Source of the DNA: SSF53 sp036170535
GTDB lineage: Bacteria; Spirochaetota; Leptospiria; Leptospirales; Leptonemataceae
NCBI GenBank assembly: GCA_036170535.1
Contig: JAVHPJ010000243.1
Coordinates: 1-64,000 of the forward strand
Direction of reading: 5' to 3'
DNA length: 64,000 nt
The position numbers and the translations under genes were made by a program. Under the pieces are notes generated by a model. That model did not search any database, had not been told where the DNA came from, and saw nothing but the letters and a program-made list of their open reading frames with translations. Numbering within the stretch: the first letter of the stretch is position 1; each line of letters begins with the position of its first letter. Shown piece after piece: positions 1 to 8,791 of this stretch.

Positions 1-371
1 CCAGCGTCGGTTTGCCCGTCATAGTCGCCGGTGAAGCCTGGATTAAGAACAAGGGCGTGACTTTTGATCCGACGGATCGCGCGGACTACTTCGCCCTGCT
101 GGACCAACTGCCGTTAAGGCGAAAAATGGAGGCGCATGCGATTCGGCGCGCGCGCATGTATGCCTTTCACTTTTTCTTTCGCAGGATGATCCCCCTGCGC
201 GCGATTGATGCGCCTACCGGACGCTTGCCGCTGGAGATTTGCCTCAAGAGCCTGGATGAATTGCGGCCCGGCGTCGACGCAGCGTTGGATATTGTGTGCA
301 ACGGCGTGCTTGACGGATCGGACTTTATCTATCCCGCCGAAGAGTACGCGCACGAACTGAAAGAATTCTAA
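1..371 (+). CDS. Surface polysaccharide (capsule-synthesis-like) protein, C-terminal part
   Basis: The reading frame is open from base 3 at the window edge and stops at 369-371, so only the last ~122 residues are present. The segment PVIVAGEAWIKNKGVTFD followed by a YFALL stretch resembles the C-terminal part of capsule polysaccharide synthesis proteins, where a shared loop of this kind closes a nucleotide-sugar site. That comparison is from memory. The remainder is basic and helical and ends in HELKEF. The glycan-synthesis genes downstream support a role in surface polysaccharide assembly. The TTG at 12 is an internal codon and is not taken as the start. The exact family is unsure because the catalytic N-terminal half is missing. 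Confidence 0.5.
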   Translation, partial: SVGLPVIVAGEAWIKNKGVTFDPTDRADYFALLDQLPLRRKMEAHAIRRARMYAFHFFFRRMIPLRAIDAPTGRLPLEICLKSLDELRPGVDAALDIVCNGVLDGSDFIYPAEEYAHELKEF

Positions 372-382
372 GCCGCCGGAAC

Positions 383-403
383 GTCCCGCGCGGCGCGCGG
401 GAC
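383..403. terminator. GC-rich hairpin between convergent genes
   Basis: A perfect inverted repeat, GTCCCGCGC - GGC - GCGCGGGAC, has 9-bp arms and a 3-nt loop. It lies 12 bp after the capsule-type gene stop and 28 bp from the stop of the convergent glycosyltransferase, so it could act on both transcripts. No T-run follows on either strand, so it is not a textbook intrinsic terminator. Its position between convergent stops is the main support. Confidence 0.5.
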
Positions 404-430
404 AGGCTGCACAGGAACGCCAGGCGGCGC

Positions 431-1603
431 TCAGAGGAAACGCCGATAAACGGCCGCGGTTTTTTCGGCGCAGGCTTGCCAGGTAATCACGCGCGCCCGT
501 TCCAACCCGATGCGCACCCGCGGATCCCAGTCCGTTTCGCCGCGCATTGCGGCGGCAAACGCGTCGCGCATTGAGTCCTCGCGTTCCGGGTTAATATAGA
601 TCGGAGCGTCCGCTGCAAACTCGCGAATCGCCGGCAAATCGCTCGCGATTGTCGGGCAGGCCGCAGCGAGCGCCTCCGCTACGGGCATTCCGAATCCTTC
701 GAACAAAGATGGAAAAAACAAGAAGGTTGCACGGCCAAACAGATCAAACAATCGCTCATCGGATACGAACCCGAGAATTTCCACGCTTTCGCCCAGCCCG
801 CAATCGCGAATAAGCTTTCGCACCCGCCGACCGTCCGCCCCGCCGAATCCTCCGGTGAAATAGAGCTTGAATTTTCGCGCGCGCATCTCGGGAGCGAGCG
901 GTGCAAGCGCGCGCAGAAGGCGATCGTGATTCTTGTGCAGCCAGGGACGCGCCGGATATACGGCGAAGTTGTTGTCGGCGCGCAGACTGAGATCGCCGAC
1001 GTCTGCAACCGGCGGCGTCGATGCGGCGAGTTGGGCCACGTGCAGCTTCTCAACCGACGCTCCAATCCATTCGCAAAAACTCTCGCCGGCATGTCGAGAG
1101 ATGGAAATAAACGCGTCGCAGTATTCGCGATAATACAAATACGACGCCTTTCGCTCCAACAAACTGGCTGCGCTGAAAAATTGGGGATAATATCGGTCCT
1201 GAATATCGATGATCGTTGCTATCAGGGGCGGTCGGTGCGCCCGTAAGAGCGTCTCTAACTCAGGAGTCACCAGATAAGCCGACAGGCAGTGCACCAGCGC
1301 AGGCGGGCGCCCTGGATCAAGCTCGGGATAGGGGTGTTCGGCTGGCCGTTTTACGAAAGGCGAGCGGGCGAGCCCCCGCGCTAGGAGCGGCGGCGTCGTC
1401 GCGCGAATCAGGCGTTTCACGAATGACGCCCGATCGGCGCCCGTGCGAATCGCTGCAAGCCGTACGTCATCGGGCAGCAGGCGAGCGGCTGGGCCCGTTT
1501 GGAGGCCGGCCAGTAGTTCAGCTGCGTACCGCGCAACGCCGCCGGCCGAACGCAGTTCCACGCCCTGACAGTCGATCACAAGCTGACGTTTTCCCGCATT
1601 CAT
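431..1603 (-). CDS. GT4-family glycosyltransferase
   Basis: This 390-aa protein transfers a sugar from an activated donor during surface-glycan assembly. The N-terminal Rossmann half has a GGVARYAAELL acceptor-side motif near residue 18. The C-terminal half carries the GT4 donor-site signature EGFGMPVAEAL (E-x7-E type) and a DLPAIREF stretch. The chosen ATG at 1601-1603 is preceded by GGAGTGAGC, a good ribosome-binding site. The frame stays open upstream for another ~250 codons on the minus strand, but that part is antisense to rfbB and is not coding. It is transcribed divergently from rfbB. A 6-bp-arm hairpin (1617-1632, GTCGTC-ACAA-GACGAC) lies in its leader. Donor and acceptor cannot be told from sequence. 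Confidence 0.85.
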   Translation of the reverse strand: MNAGKRQLVIDCQGVELRSAGGVARYAAELLAGLQTGPAARLLPDDVRLAAIRTGADRASFVKRLIRATTPPLLARGLARSPFVKRPAEHPYPELDPGRPPALVHCLSAYLVTPELETLLRAHRPPLIATIIDIQDRYYPQFFSAASLLERKASYLYYREYCDAFISISRHAGESFCEWIGASVEKLHVAQLAASTPPVADVGDLSLRADNNFAVYPARPWLHKNHDRLLRALAPLAPEMRARKFKLYFTGGFGGADGRRVRKLIRDCGLGESVEILGFVSDERLFDLFGRATFLFFPSLFEGFGMPVAEALAAACPTIASDLPAIREFAADAPIYINPEREDSMRDAFAAAMRGETDWDPRVRIGLERARVITWQACAEKTAAVYRRFL

Positions 1604-1753
1604 GCCGCTCACTCCCGTCGTCACAAGACGACAGGTTCCGCAGCGAAACAACCACAACAAAACAATTTCGGTCAGCATCGGAGCAACTGTCCAGCTGAAC
1701 CGGCTTGACAGAGTCCATGCGCTGCCCAACCGTGCAGACCGGGCACGCCACAA

Positions 1754-2803
1754 ATGATACGATTGCTTGTTACTGGCGGCGCCGGCTTTATCGGCTCCAA
1801 TTTTGTACTCAGCATACTCGAACGCCGGCCGGACGCGGAGGTCGTTGTCATCGACAGTCTGACCTATGCGGGCAATCTGGAAAATCTCAAGTCGATTGAG
1901 TCGCACCCGCGTTTTTCGTTTCAGCGAATCGACATCACCGACGACGCAAGCCTGCGCCGGCTCTTTGAGGCGCACGATTTTTCCCACGTTGCGCACTTCG
2001 CCGCTGAAAGCCACGTCGATCGATCCATCGCCGATCCGGGCGCGTTTATTCAGACGAATGTAATCGGAACGTTTCGGCTGCTGGAAGCCGCCCTGCGCGC
2101 CTGGGACGGACGTCTCGGCGAAAAACGATTTCTGCATGTCTCCACGGACGAGGTTTTCGGAAGTCTGGGCGCAGAGGGATTTTTTACGGAGCAGAGTCCG
2201 TACCAGCCCAACTCGCCCTACGCTGCATCCAAAGCCGCATCCGACCATTTCGCCCGGGCCTACTTTCACACCTTTGGCCTGCCGGTCATCACCAGCAACT
2301 GCTCGAACAACTACGGGCCGTATCAGTTCCCGGAAAAGTTGATTCCGCTTGTAATTGTGAATTGCCTGCAACGCAAGTCAATTCCCGTCTATGGCGACGG
2401 CGCGAATGTACGCGACTGGCTTTTTGTGCTGGATCACTGTCTGGCGCTGGAAGCCTGCCTGTTTAAAGGCCAACCGGGCGAAACCTATGCAATTGGCGCA
2501 CGCAACGAAGTGCGCAATATTGATCTGGTGCGCAAACTCTGTCGCATTGTGGATCAACTGGCGCCGCATGCCGAGCCGTGCGAAAATCTCATTACTTTCG
2601 TAAAAGACCGACCGGGTCACGATCGTCGCTATGCAATTAATCCGGAACGCATGGAAACCGAGCTTGATTGGAAGCCGGCGTATTCGTTCGACGAGTCCCT
2701 CGAGCGGACCGTTCACTGGTACATCAGCAATGCCGACTGGCGCAATCGCATACTTTCCGGCGACTACTTGAAATACTATGAGCGGCAATACTCCGACAGG
2801 TAG
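1754..2803 (+). CDS. rfbB: dTDP-glucose 4,6-dehydratase
   Basis: It converts dTDP-glucose to dTDP-4-keto-6-deoxyglucose, the branch point for deoxy sugars in surface glycans. The protein has 349 aa, the normal family length. It shows the extended-SDR nucleotide motif GGAGFIGSNF at residues 8-17, the STDEVFGSL active-site strand, the Tyr-Lys pair in YAASK (about Tyr156 and Lys160) and the NCSNNYGPYQFPEKLIP substrate loop typical of RmlB. It opens the plus-strand glycan operon. rfbA follows after 7 bp with an AGGAG site at its start. A TTGACA hexamer at 1705-1710 could be a -35 element, but I see no convincing -10 behind it. rmlC and rmlD are not in the window, so the final dTDP sugar is unknown. 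Confidence 0.95.
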   Translation: MIRLLVTGGAGFIGSNFVLSILERRPDAEVVVIDSLTYAGNLENLKSIESHPRFSFQRIDITDDASLRRLFEAHDFSHVAHFAAESHVDRSIADPGAFIQTNVIGTFRLLEAALRAWDGRLGEKRFLHVSTDEVFGSLGAEGFFTEQSPYQPNSPYAASKAASDHFARAYFHTFGLPVITSNCSNNYGPYQFPEKLIPLVIVNCLQRKSIPVYGDGANVRDWLFVLDHCLALEACLFKGQPGETYAIGARNEVRNIDLVRKLCRIVDQLAPHAEPCENLITFVKDRPGHDRRYAINPERMETELDWKPAYSFDESLERTVHWYISNADWRNRILSGDYLKYYERQYSDR

Positions 2804-2810
2804 GAGCTGA

Positions 2811-3701
2811 ATGGGCGACACGAAGCGTAAGGCCATAATTCTCGCAGGCGGATACGGCACCCGTCTGTATCCCACGACACAGATCATTTCAAAACACCTG
2901 CTGCCAATCTACGATAAGCCGATGATTTATTATCCGCTTTCGATCCTGATGCTCGCGGGTATTCGCGAAATCCTGGTGATCACGACTCCTGATTCCGCGC
3001 GCATGTACCGCGAATTGCTTAAAGACGGTTCGCAATGGGGCCTGCGTTTCGAGTACGCGGAACAAGTTAAGCCGGGCGGTCTTTCAGAGGCGTTTATACT
3101 CGGCGCGGATTTTATCAAGGATTCGCCCAGCTGTCTCATACTCGGCGACAACTTGTTTTTTGGTCACAATATACAGCCCTTGCTTGCGGAGGCGGCTGCA
3201 CAATCCGAAGGCGCAACGGTCTTTGCCTACCGCGTAAAAGAACCCCGACGGTACGGCGTCGTCGAGTTTGATCGATCGGGAGCGGTACTCAGCATTGAAG
3301 AAAAACCCGCTCAGCCGAAGTCGAACTATGCGGTAACGGGCCTTTATTTTTACGACGCGCAGGTGACGGATCTGGTCCGATCCTTAAGTCCCTCGGCCCG
3401 CGGCGAACTTGAAATCACCGATCTCAATCGTTTGTATCTTGAGCGGGGTCAGCTCCAGGTGAAGGTCATGCCGCGCGGTTTCGCGTGGCTGGACGCCGGC
3501 ACCCACGAATCCTTATTGGAAGCGTCGCTGTTTGTTGAAACCCTCGAGCGCCGGCAGGGACTCAAGATCGCCTGTCTGGAAGAAATTGCATATCGCAAGG
3601 GATTTATTAACCGCGCCGATCTGGCCCGCCTCACGGAAGCGCTGAAGGCGAGCAGCTACGGCGAATATCTCGCCGCCGTGCTGGCCGAAACCGTACCTTG
3701 A
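2811..3701 (+). CDS. rfbA: Glucose-1-phosphate thymidylyltransferase
   Basis: It makes dTDP-glucose from dTTP and glucose-1-phosphate, the step before RfbB. The 296-aa length fits RmlA. The pyrophosphorylase signature AGGYGTRLYPTT lies at residues 12-23, followed by KHLLPIYDKPMIYYPLS, the EQVKPGGLSEAF loop, the LGDNLFFG metal/nucleotide motif and AWLDAGTHESL. AGGAGCTG directly before the ATG at 2811 is the ribosome-binding site and overlaps the end of rfbB. The next gene starts 4 bp after the stop, with GAGGGA in the junction, so translation of the operon is probably coupled. The call is secure at the family level. Confidence 0.95.
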   Translation: MGDTKRKAIILAGGYGTRLYPTTQIISKHLLPIYDKPMIYYPLSILMLAGIREILVITTPDSARMYRELLKDGSQWGLRFEYAEQVKPGGLSEAFILGADFIKDSPSCLILGDNLFFGHNIQPLLAEAAAQSEGATVFAYRVKEPRRYGVVEFDRSGAVLSIEEKPAQPKSNYAVTGLYFYDAQVTDLVRSLSPSARGELEITDLNRLYLERGQLQVKVMPRGFAWLDAGTHESLLEASLFVETLERRQGLKIACLEEIAYRKGFINRADLARLTEALKASSYGEYLAAVLAETVP

Positions 3702-3705
3702 GGGA

Positions 3706-4827
3706 ATGCGCGCGTTTCAGCTTATTCTGATTCGATTGCGACGACTCTTCGCCGCATTACTGGCGCTGATCGCGACGCGTTTTTTGCTTATGCGCGCGCG
3801 CAAAAGCTCCGCTCCGCTGGTCGTCGTCTGCGGCGAATATGGTCGGCTGGGCAATGCGCTGGTGCGATTCGGTCATTGCATAACCGCCAGTCGCCGCCTC
3901 GGTTTTCCGACCCTTGATTTTTCGGTCGGTCGCTACGCGGAGCTTTTTCCCAATTTGACCGACGAACCGATCTGCGGCTATCCTTCGCAAAAAATGCGCC
4001 TGCCGCGCTCGCGTCTTGCGCGCCGCTTTTATGCACTGATCGGCCAGAGCCTTGTGCGACTGCCCCGCGGCTGGCTGCGGCCGCGCGGCGTGGAGGTAAT
4101 TTCTCTGGCGCATTACGACTTTGACGAGGCGGATGCGCAGGGTGACACGAGCGACTTTGGTCGGGATCGCTGTCTGGACTTTAGCGGCGCACGTTTTCAA
4201 GAAGCCAGCTGTAGCAATCGCCTTGTGATCCTGCACGGTTGGCGCATTCGCGATTACCAGGGCTTTCTGGCGGATGCGGATTTTGTGCGCGAGTACCTGC
4301 GGCCGGACGCTCGCCTGACGGCGCCGGTCGACCAGGAATTGGAAACAATGCGCGCCGCCGGGCGCGTGCTGATCGGACTGCACATGCGCGGTACAGACTT
4401 CAAAGATTGGCTGGGCGGCCGATTTTTTCTCACAAAGGCCGACTACCGAAAACGAATGCTGGAAATGCGGCGCATTTTTGGCGAAAACATCGCGTTTTTT
4501 ATCGCATCCGACGAGTCGCCGGACCCCGACGCCTGGCAGGACATCGCGCCGGTGCTGTGGCGCAGTCGTTCCCCGATTCAGGATATGCACGGGTTGAGTC
4601 GTTGCGATTACATCGCCGGACCGCCCAGCACCTTCTCTGGATGGGCGGCGTTCGCCGGGCAAAAACCGCTCTGCTGGATTCGCCCGGCAGGCCGCGAAAC
4701 CAGCCCGACGCACTTCCTGTTGTACGAACATCGCGGACCCGAAATAACCGCTGCTGATTTTCGCCCGGTCGCCGACTGGCGCGGCGTTGAAATTCGTTTT
4801 AACTCTGGAAGCCAGTTTGTGCTTTGA
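3706..4827 (+). CDS. Fucosyltransferase-like (GT11-type) glycosyltransferase
   Basis: This 373-aa protein starts with a hydrophobic segment (about residues 10-28) that could anchor it to the membrane. EYGRLGNALVRFGH resembles the GxLGNxLFQ entry loop of GT11 alpha-1,2-fucosyltransferases. LIGLHMRGTDFKDW matches the H-x-R-x-x-D GDP-fucose-binding motif of that fold. Near residue 265, FIASDE and later GPPSTFSGWAAFAG match the S/D-E and S-T-F-S-x-W blocks of the same fold. It sits inside the glycan operon, 4 bp after rfbA and just before the galactofuranosyltransferase. A fucosyl-type donor is likely. No GDP-fucose synthesis genes are in view, so the donor remains uncertain. Confidence 0.6.
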   Translation: MRAFQLILIRLRRLFAALLALIATRFLLMRARKSSAPLVVVCGEYGRLGNALVRFGHCITASRRLGFPTLDFSVGRYAELFPNLTDEPICGYPSQKMRLPRSRLARRFYALIGQSLVRLPRGWLRPRGVEVISLAHYDFDEADAQGDTSDFGRDRCLDFSGARFQEASCSNRLVILHGWRIRDYQGFLADADFVREYLRPDARLTAPVDQELETMRAAGRVLIGLHMRGTDFKDWLGGRFFLTKADYRKRMLEMRRIFGENIAFFIASDESPDPDAWQDIAPVLWRSRSPIQDMHGLSRCDYIAGPPSTFSGWAAFAGQKPLCWIRPAGRETSPTHFLLYEHRGPEITAADFRPVADWRGVEIRFNSGSQFVL

Positions 4828-4831
4828 CTCG

Positions 4832-6517
4832 ATGAACGCGCTCTTGCACAAGATTTCGACGCCTGCGAACTCCGCTGTGGGCGCGCTGTACGCGCGTGCG
4901 GCTCCGCCGGAGTGCGCGACCGTCGATGCAGACGCCTGGCGCATTGCGGCCGGCGGCGAAATCGACTTTGATTCGTTTTTTAACGCCTTTCCGGCGGCGC
5001 TCTGGCGCGCGCGCACGCGCCTGGAGTCGGTTGTGCTGCGTCTTAGAGTCGCCGGATCCGGCCGCGCCATTGTTAACGCGTGCGACCGCGCGGGCCGCGT
5101 GCAGCCAATCGCGGAACAAGCGTTTCATTCAGACTCCGGCGACGCGACGGAGATTTGCATCGACCTGAAGAACGCGGACGCGGACCGAATCAGCCTGAAG
5201 ATTTTCGCAACGAGTCCGGTAGAAGTCACCCAGGCTGGTTTTTACGCTGATTCTGCGGCGCCCGAAAAACTGAAACTCGCAATCGTGATTTGCACGTTTC
5301 GTCGCGAGGAGGCGCTGCGCGAAAACCTGGCGCGCCTCCGTAATGAGCAATGGTTTAACGAAGACGACTGGAGCGCGTTTGTAGTCGATAACGGTTGCAC
5401 GTTGGGTCCAGCGGATGCCGGAGCGAAATTCAAAATCCTTCCGAACGAAAACTCGGGCGGCGCCGGGGGCTTCAGTCGCGGCATGCTCGCCGCGGTGGAG
5501 GCTGGCGCCACGCACGTGATCCTGATGGATGATGATGTCGTAGTTGAGCCGGAAAGTTTGCGCAGAACGGCCGCGCTTTTCGCATACGCACGCGACGAGT
5601 TTCTGATTTCCGGCGGCATGCTGGATGCGATGGCGCCGCTGCGGCTGACGGAGTGCGGCGGCGGATTTCGCTCACATGGCCTGCGAACGCGGTCGGTTGT
5701 GGGGCCGCTGGATCTTTCCCGGCCGGCGAACCTGACGCCGGTCTTTTCTGCGCCATTGGCCGACTACGCCGCCTTCTGGTTATGCGGCGTTCCAACTACG
5801 CTGATCCAACGGCACGGCGCCTGCCTGCCGATTTTTATACGCGGCGACGACGTGGAGTTTGGCGTGCGGATGAAGACGCTCGGAGCGCCCACGCAAACCT
5901 TTCCCGGCGTAGCCGTATGGCATGATCCCTTTTATTCCAAAGTGAACGCGTGGGCCTGGTATTATTCCGCGCGCAACTTCCTGTTAGCCAGTCTGCACTC
6001 CGGCGTTCCGACCTGGCGGACCGCGCTCAGTGCGGCGCTGCCCATGATTATCCGCGCAGTCTGCTTTAACATGTACGACGCATTGCGCTATATGCGGGAC
6101 GGATTCGCAGATTTTCTCGCCGGACCTGAGGCTTTGCCTGTTTCCGACCCAGGGGCGGCGCACATGGCCGTGATGAAGCGCTACCAGTCCGATCCTGAAC
6201 GTCTGGCCGCTCCGGGTCCGACCGCACGCGACGCCAGAATCGACAAGACGCCGACGGTGTCCTCGGCAAGCCCGCAATGGGGGCGCGTGCTGTTCAAAAA
6301 GCGCTACATCCGCCGCCAGCCGGACGGAGTGGAATTGTTATACCAACGTCGCATGCTCACCGGGCTCCGGCTGACTCTGCAAATTTTGAATCTTGTGCTG
6401 CTGCATCCGCTGCGCTGGCGAAAAGCCGCCGCCGCCTGGCGGAAGAGCTTTCCCTCGCTGAGGGATCTCCAATACTGGCGCACGCGCAGCGAATCCTACT
6501 CCGCCAGGAAGTCGTAG
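4832..6517 (+). CDS. GlfT2-like galactofuranosyltransferase (GT2)
   Basis: The protein has ~561 aa. An N-terminal beta-rich region (about 1-140) precedes a GT-A domain starting KLAIVICTFRREEALRENL. The family-specific NENSGGAGGFSRGM motif and the metal-binding triad LMDDDVVVEPES follow, then FIRGDDVEFGVR (probable catalytic base) and a VWHDPFYSK histidine. This order, including the N-terminal sandwich, matches mycobacterial GlfT2-type enzymes that use UDP-galactofuranose. I chose the ATG at 4832, just after the preceding stop. A TTG at 4787 would add 15 residues and overlap the neighbour. The mutase that makes UDP-Galf follows 4 bp later, which supports the donor. Confidence 0.8.
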   Translation: MNALLHKISTPANSAVGALYARAAPPECATVDADAWRIAAGGEIDFDSFFNAFPAALWRARTRLESVVLRLRVAGSGRAIVNACDRAGRVQPIAEQAFHSDSGDATEICIDLKNADADRISLKIFATSPVEVTQAGFYADSAAPEKLKLAIVICTFRREEALRENLARLRNEQWFNEDDWSAFVVDNGCTLGPADAGAKFKILPNENSGGAGGFSRGMLAAVEAGATHVILMDDDVVVEPESLRRTAALFAYARDEFLISGGMLDAMAPLRLTECGGGFRSHGLRTRSVVGPLDLSRPANLTPVFSAPLADYAAFWLCGVPTTLIQRHGACLPIFIRGDDVEFGVRMKTLGAPTQTFPGVAVWHDPFYSKVNAWAWYYSARNFLLASLHSGVPTWRTALSAALPMIIRAVCFNMYDALRYMRDGFADFLAGPEALPVSDPGAAHMAVMKRYQSDPERLAAPGPTARDARIDKTPTVSSASPQWGRVLFKKRYIRRQPDGVELLYQRRMLTGLRLTLQILNLVLLHPLRWRKAAAAWRKSFPSLRDLQYWRTRSESYSARKS

Positions 6518-6521
6518 ATCC

Positions 6522-7913
6522 ATGAACGCCGTACGTTACCTCATCATCGGCTCCGGCCCCACCGGCCTCGGCGCTGCGTATCGTCTGAAAGAGTTGGGCG
6601 AGTCGGATTATCTGATCCTTGAAAAGTCGCCCAACTACGGCGGACTCGCAGCGAGCTTTGTCGACGACCAGGGTTTCACCTGGGATATCGGCGGGCATGT
6701 GCAGTTTTCCCATTACCGGTACTTCGACGAGCTGATGCTGAAGGCGCTGGGCGCGGACGGTTGGCTCTTTCACGAACGCGAAAGCTGGGTCTGGATCGCT
6801 AATCGCTTTGTTCCGTATCCGTTCCAGAATAACATCCGCTATCTGCCGAAAGACCTTATGTGGAAGTGTCTTTCGGGCGTCATCGACGCCGTGCGCAATC
6901 CGGGCGCGCGCGCGAACAATTTCAAAGAGTGGATTCACGCGACCTTCGGGCCCGGTCTTGCGGAAGTTTTTATGGAGCCCTACAACTACAAGGTGTGGGC
7001 TTATCCGCCGGAAAAGATGGCTTATCACTGGATCGGCGAACGCGTGGCGGTGACCGATCTCAAGCGCGTAACGGAAAACGTGCTCTACGAAAAAGACGAC
7101 CTTTCCTGGGGACCCAACAATACCTTCCAGTTTCCCAAACTCGGCGGTACGGGCGGAATCTGGGATGCGGTTGCAAAACTCGTCGGCCATGAACGCATTC
7201 GCTTGAACAGCGAGGTTGTGCGGGTGGACGCTGGCGCGCGGATCGTAACGCTCGCCTCCGGGGAACAGTTTCAGTACGAACAACTGCTTTCGACAATGCC
7301 GATTGATCTACTTTGCGGCCTGATTCCGGAACTCGGCGAAAAAACCAAACAGACGGCGGCCGGACTTCTGCATTCCTCGTCTAACATTGTTGGCATCGGA
7401 CTTAAGGGCGCGCCGGCGCCGGACCTTAAAAAGAAATGCTGGATGTATTTCCCGGAAGCCAACTGCCCGTTTTATCGCGTCACCGTATTTTCCAACTACA
7501 GCCCGAACAACGTGCCCGACATTTCGCGCTATTGGTCGCTCATGACGGAGACCAGCGAATCGCCGGATAAGCCGCTCGATCGCGCGCGCCTGATTGAAGA
7601 TACGATTCAGGGCCTGCTGAACACAAAGCTGATTGAATCGCGCGATCAGATCGTATCCACCTGGATGTACAACGCCGACTACGGCTATCCAACGCCCTCG
7701 CTTTATCGGGATGATATTCTGAAACAGGTGCATCCGGAACTGCAAAAACTCGGCGTGTATTCGCGCGGTCGCTTTGGCGGCTGGAAATACGAAGTTTCCA
7801 ATCAGGACCACAGCCTGATGCAGGGCGTGGAGTGGGCGAACCATATTCGGCTCGGCGTTCCAGAAGTGACCTATCCTTATCCCAACGTCGCCAACGCGAA
7901 TTACGCAAAGTGA
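6522..7913 (+). CDS. glf: UDP-galactopyranose mutase, eukaryotic-type
   Basis: This 463-aa flavoenzyme interconverts UDP-galactopyranose and UDP-galactofuranose. The FAD motif GSGPTGLGAAYRLKELGE (about residues 9-26) is followed by YGGLAAS, then DIGGHVQFSHYRYFDE, PYPFQNNI, the MEPYNYKVWAYPPEKM block, GGTGGIWDAVA, CWMYFPEANCPFYR and the C-terminal RGRFGGWKYEVSNQDHS. As remembered, these blocks match fungal and trypanosomatid mutases, including the GGHV histidine loop, much better than the ~370-aa Escherichia or Mycobacterium enzymes. Galactofuranosyltransferase-like genes flank it on both sides, and the next gene overlaps its stop by 4 bp (GTGA). The alternative, another FAD amine-oxidase-family enzyme, is unlikely given the motif match. 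Confidence 0.88.
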   Translation: MNAVRYLIIGSGPTGLGAAYRLKELGESDYLILEKSPNYGGLAASFVDDQGFTWDIGGHVQFSHYRYFDELMLKALGADGWLFHERESWVWIANRFVPYPFQNNIRYLPKDLMWKCLSGVIDAVRNPGARANNFKEWIHATFGPGLAEVFMEPYNYKVWAYPPEKMAYHWIGERVAVTDLKRVTENVLYEKDDLSWGPNNTFQFPKLGGTGGIWDAVAKLVGHERIRLNSEVVRVDAGARIVTLASGEQFQYEQLLSTMPIDLLCGLIPELGEKTKQTAAGLLHSSSNIVGIGLKGAPAPDLKKKCWMYFPEANCPFYRVTVFSNYSPNNVPDISRYWSLMTETSESPDKPLDRARLIEDTIQGLLNTKLIESRDQIVSTWMYNADYGYPTPSLYRDDILKQVHPELQKLGVYSRGRFGGWKYEVSNQDHSLMQGVEWANHIRLGVPEVTYPYPNVANANYAK

Positions 7914-8791
7914 GTTCTGGTGCAAAAGTCTGCGCGGTGGTGGTAACGCGCAATCGGCGCGTACTGCTGGAGCGCTGTCTTGACGCCTTGCGCGCGCAGA
8001 CGCGGCGGCCGGATGCCATATTCGTTGTCGACAACGAAAGCACGGACGGCGCGCGCGAATGGCTGCGCACGCAGCGCGACCTGGTCCTGATCGAAAACGA
8101 AAATACCGGCGGGGCCGGCGGATTTGCGCGCGGCATCGACGCCGGGCTGGCGGAAAACTTCGACTGGATCTGGTGCATGGACGACGACGGCTTTCCGGAG
8201 TCGACGGCGCTTGAATCGCTGCTCAAACACTCCGACCGCGACGCTTCCGCACTGAACTGCGTCCTGCTTTCGGAATCGGATCGAACCCGGCTCGCCTTCG
8301 GCATGCCAGTCATCGGCGACGATCAAAGGCCGCGACTGCGGAGTCCGCTGAGAACCTTCGCTGATCTGAAAATGCGGGCGGATGCGGATGGGCTCGTTCC
8401 GGCCGGAGCGTTTTTTAACGGCACCCTGCTCTCTGCGTCCGCCGTGCGTCAGGCGGGCAATGTGCGCGCGGAAATGTTTATCTGGGGCGACGAGCAGGAC
8501 ATGCACTGGCGGCTGTGGCGCGTGGCGCCGGTCTATACCGTGCTCGATGCCGTGCATCGTCATCCCGAGGCAAAACCAGGATCGCTGCCGCTCTGGAAGG
8601 CGTATTACGCCCTGCGTAACGGCCTGTATGTAAATCGCACGCATATGAATCATGCGTGGATCAGAAACGCGCGTTTGCTCGCCGTGTCGTTCCTGCGCAT
8701 GGTCCGTTTCCCTGGCGGACTCAAATTATACTGGCAGGCTCTGCGCGAAGGCTTGCGCGGCGAATTGCACAATCGGATTCGGCCGGCATGA
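7910..8791 (+). CDS. GT2 glycosyltransferase, probable galactofuranosyltransferase
   Basis: This 293-aa GT-A enzyme contains VCAVVVTRNRRVLLERCLDA, then NENTGGAGGFARGIDAG, WCMDDDGFPES (metal-binding aspartates) and FIWGDEQDMHWRL, which probably carries the catalytic acidic residue, followed by HRHPEA. NTGGAGG and the DDD triad are shared with its operon partner at 4832-6517, but the N-terminal sandwich is missing, as in GlfT1-like or RfbE/WbbL-type enzymes. The GTG at 7910 overlaps the glf stop (GTGA) and is the best start. The frame extends upstream into glf, but that extension is antisense-free shadow coding. It probably adds the next galactofuranose or a related residue. Donor specificity is an inference from context. 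Confidence 0.75.
   Translation: MSSGAKVCAVVVTRNRRVLLERCLDALRAQTRRPDAIFVVDNESTDGAREWLRTQRDLVLIENENTGGAGGFARGIDAGLAENFDWIWCMDDDGFPESTALESLLKHSDRDASALNCVLLSESDRTRLAFGMPVIGDDQRPRLRSPLRTFADLKMRADADGLVPAGAFFNGTLLSASAVRQAGNVRAEMFIWGDEQDMHWRLWRVAPVYTVLDAVHRHPEAKPGSLPLWKAYYALRNGLYVNRTHMNHAWIRNARLLAVSFLRMVRFPGGLKLYWQALREGLRGELHNRIRPA

Noticed and set aside
1604..2371. Minus-strand extension of the GT4 frame across the intergenic region and the start of rfbB
   Set aside because: The GT4 domain begins at 1603 with a ribosome-binding site. The extension is antisense to rfbB and has no family resemblance.
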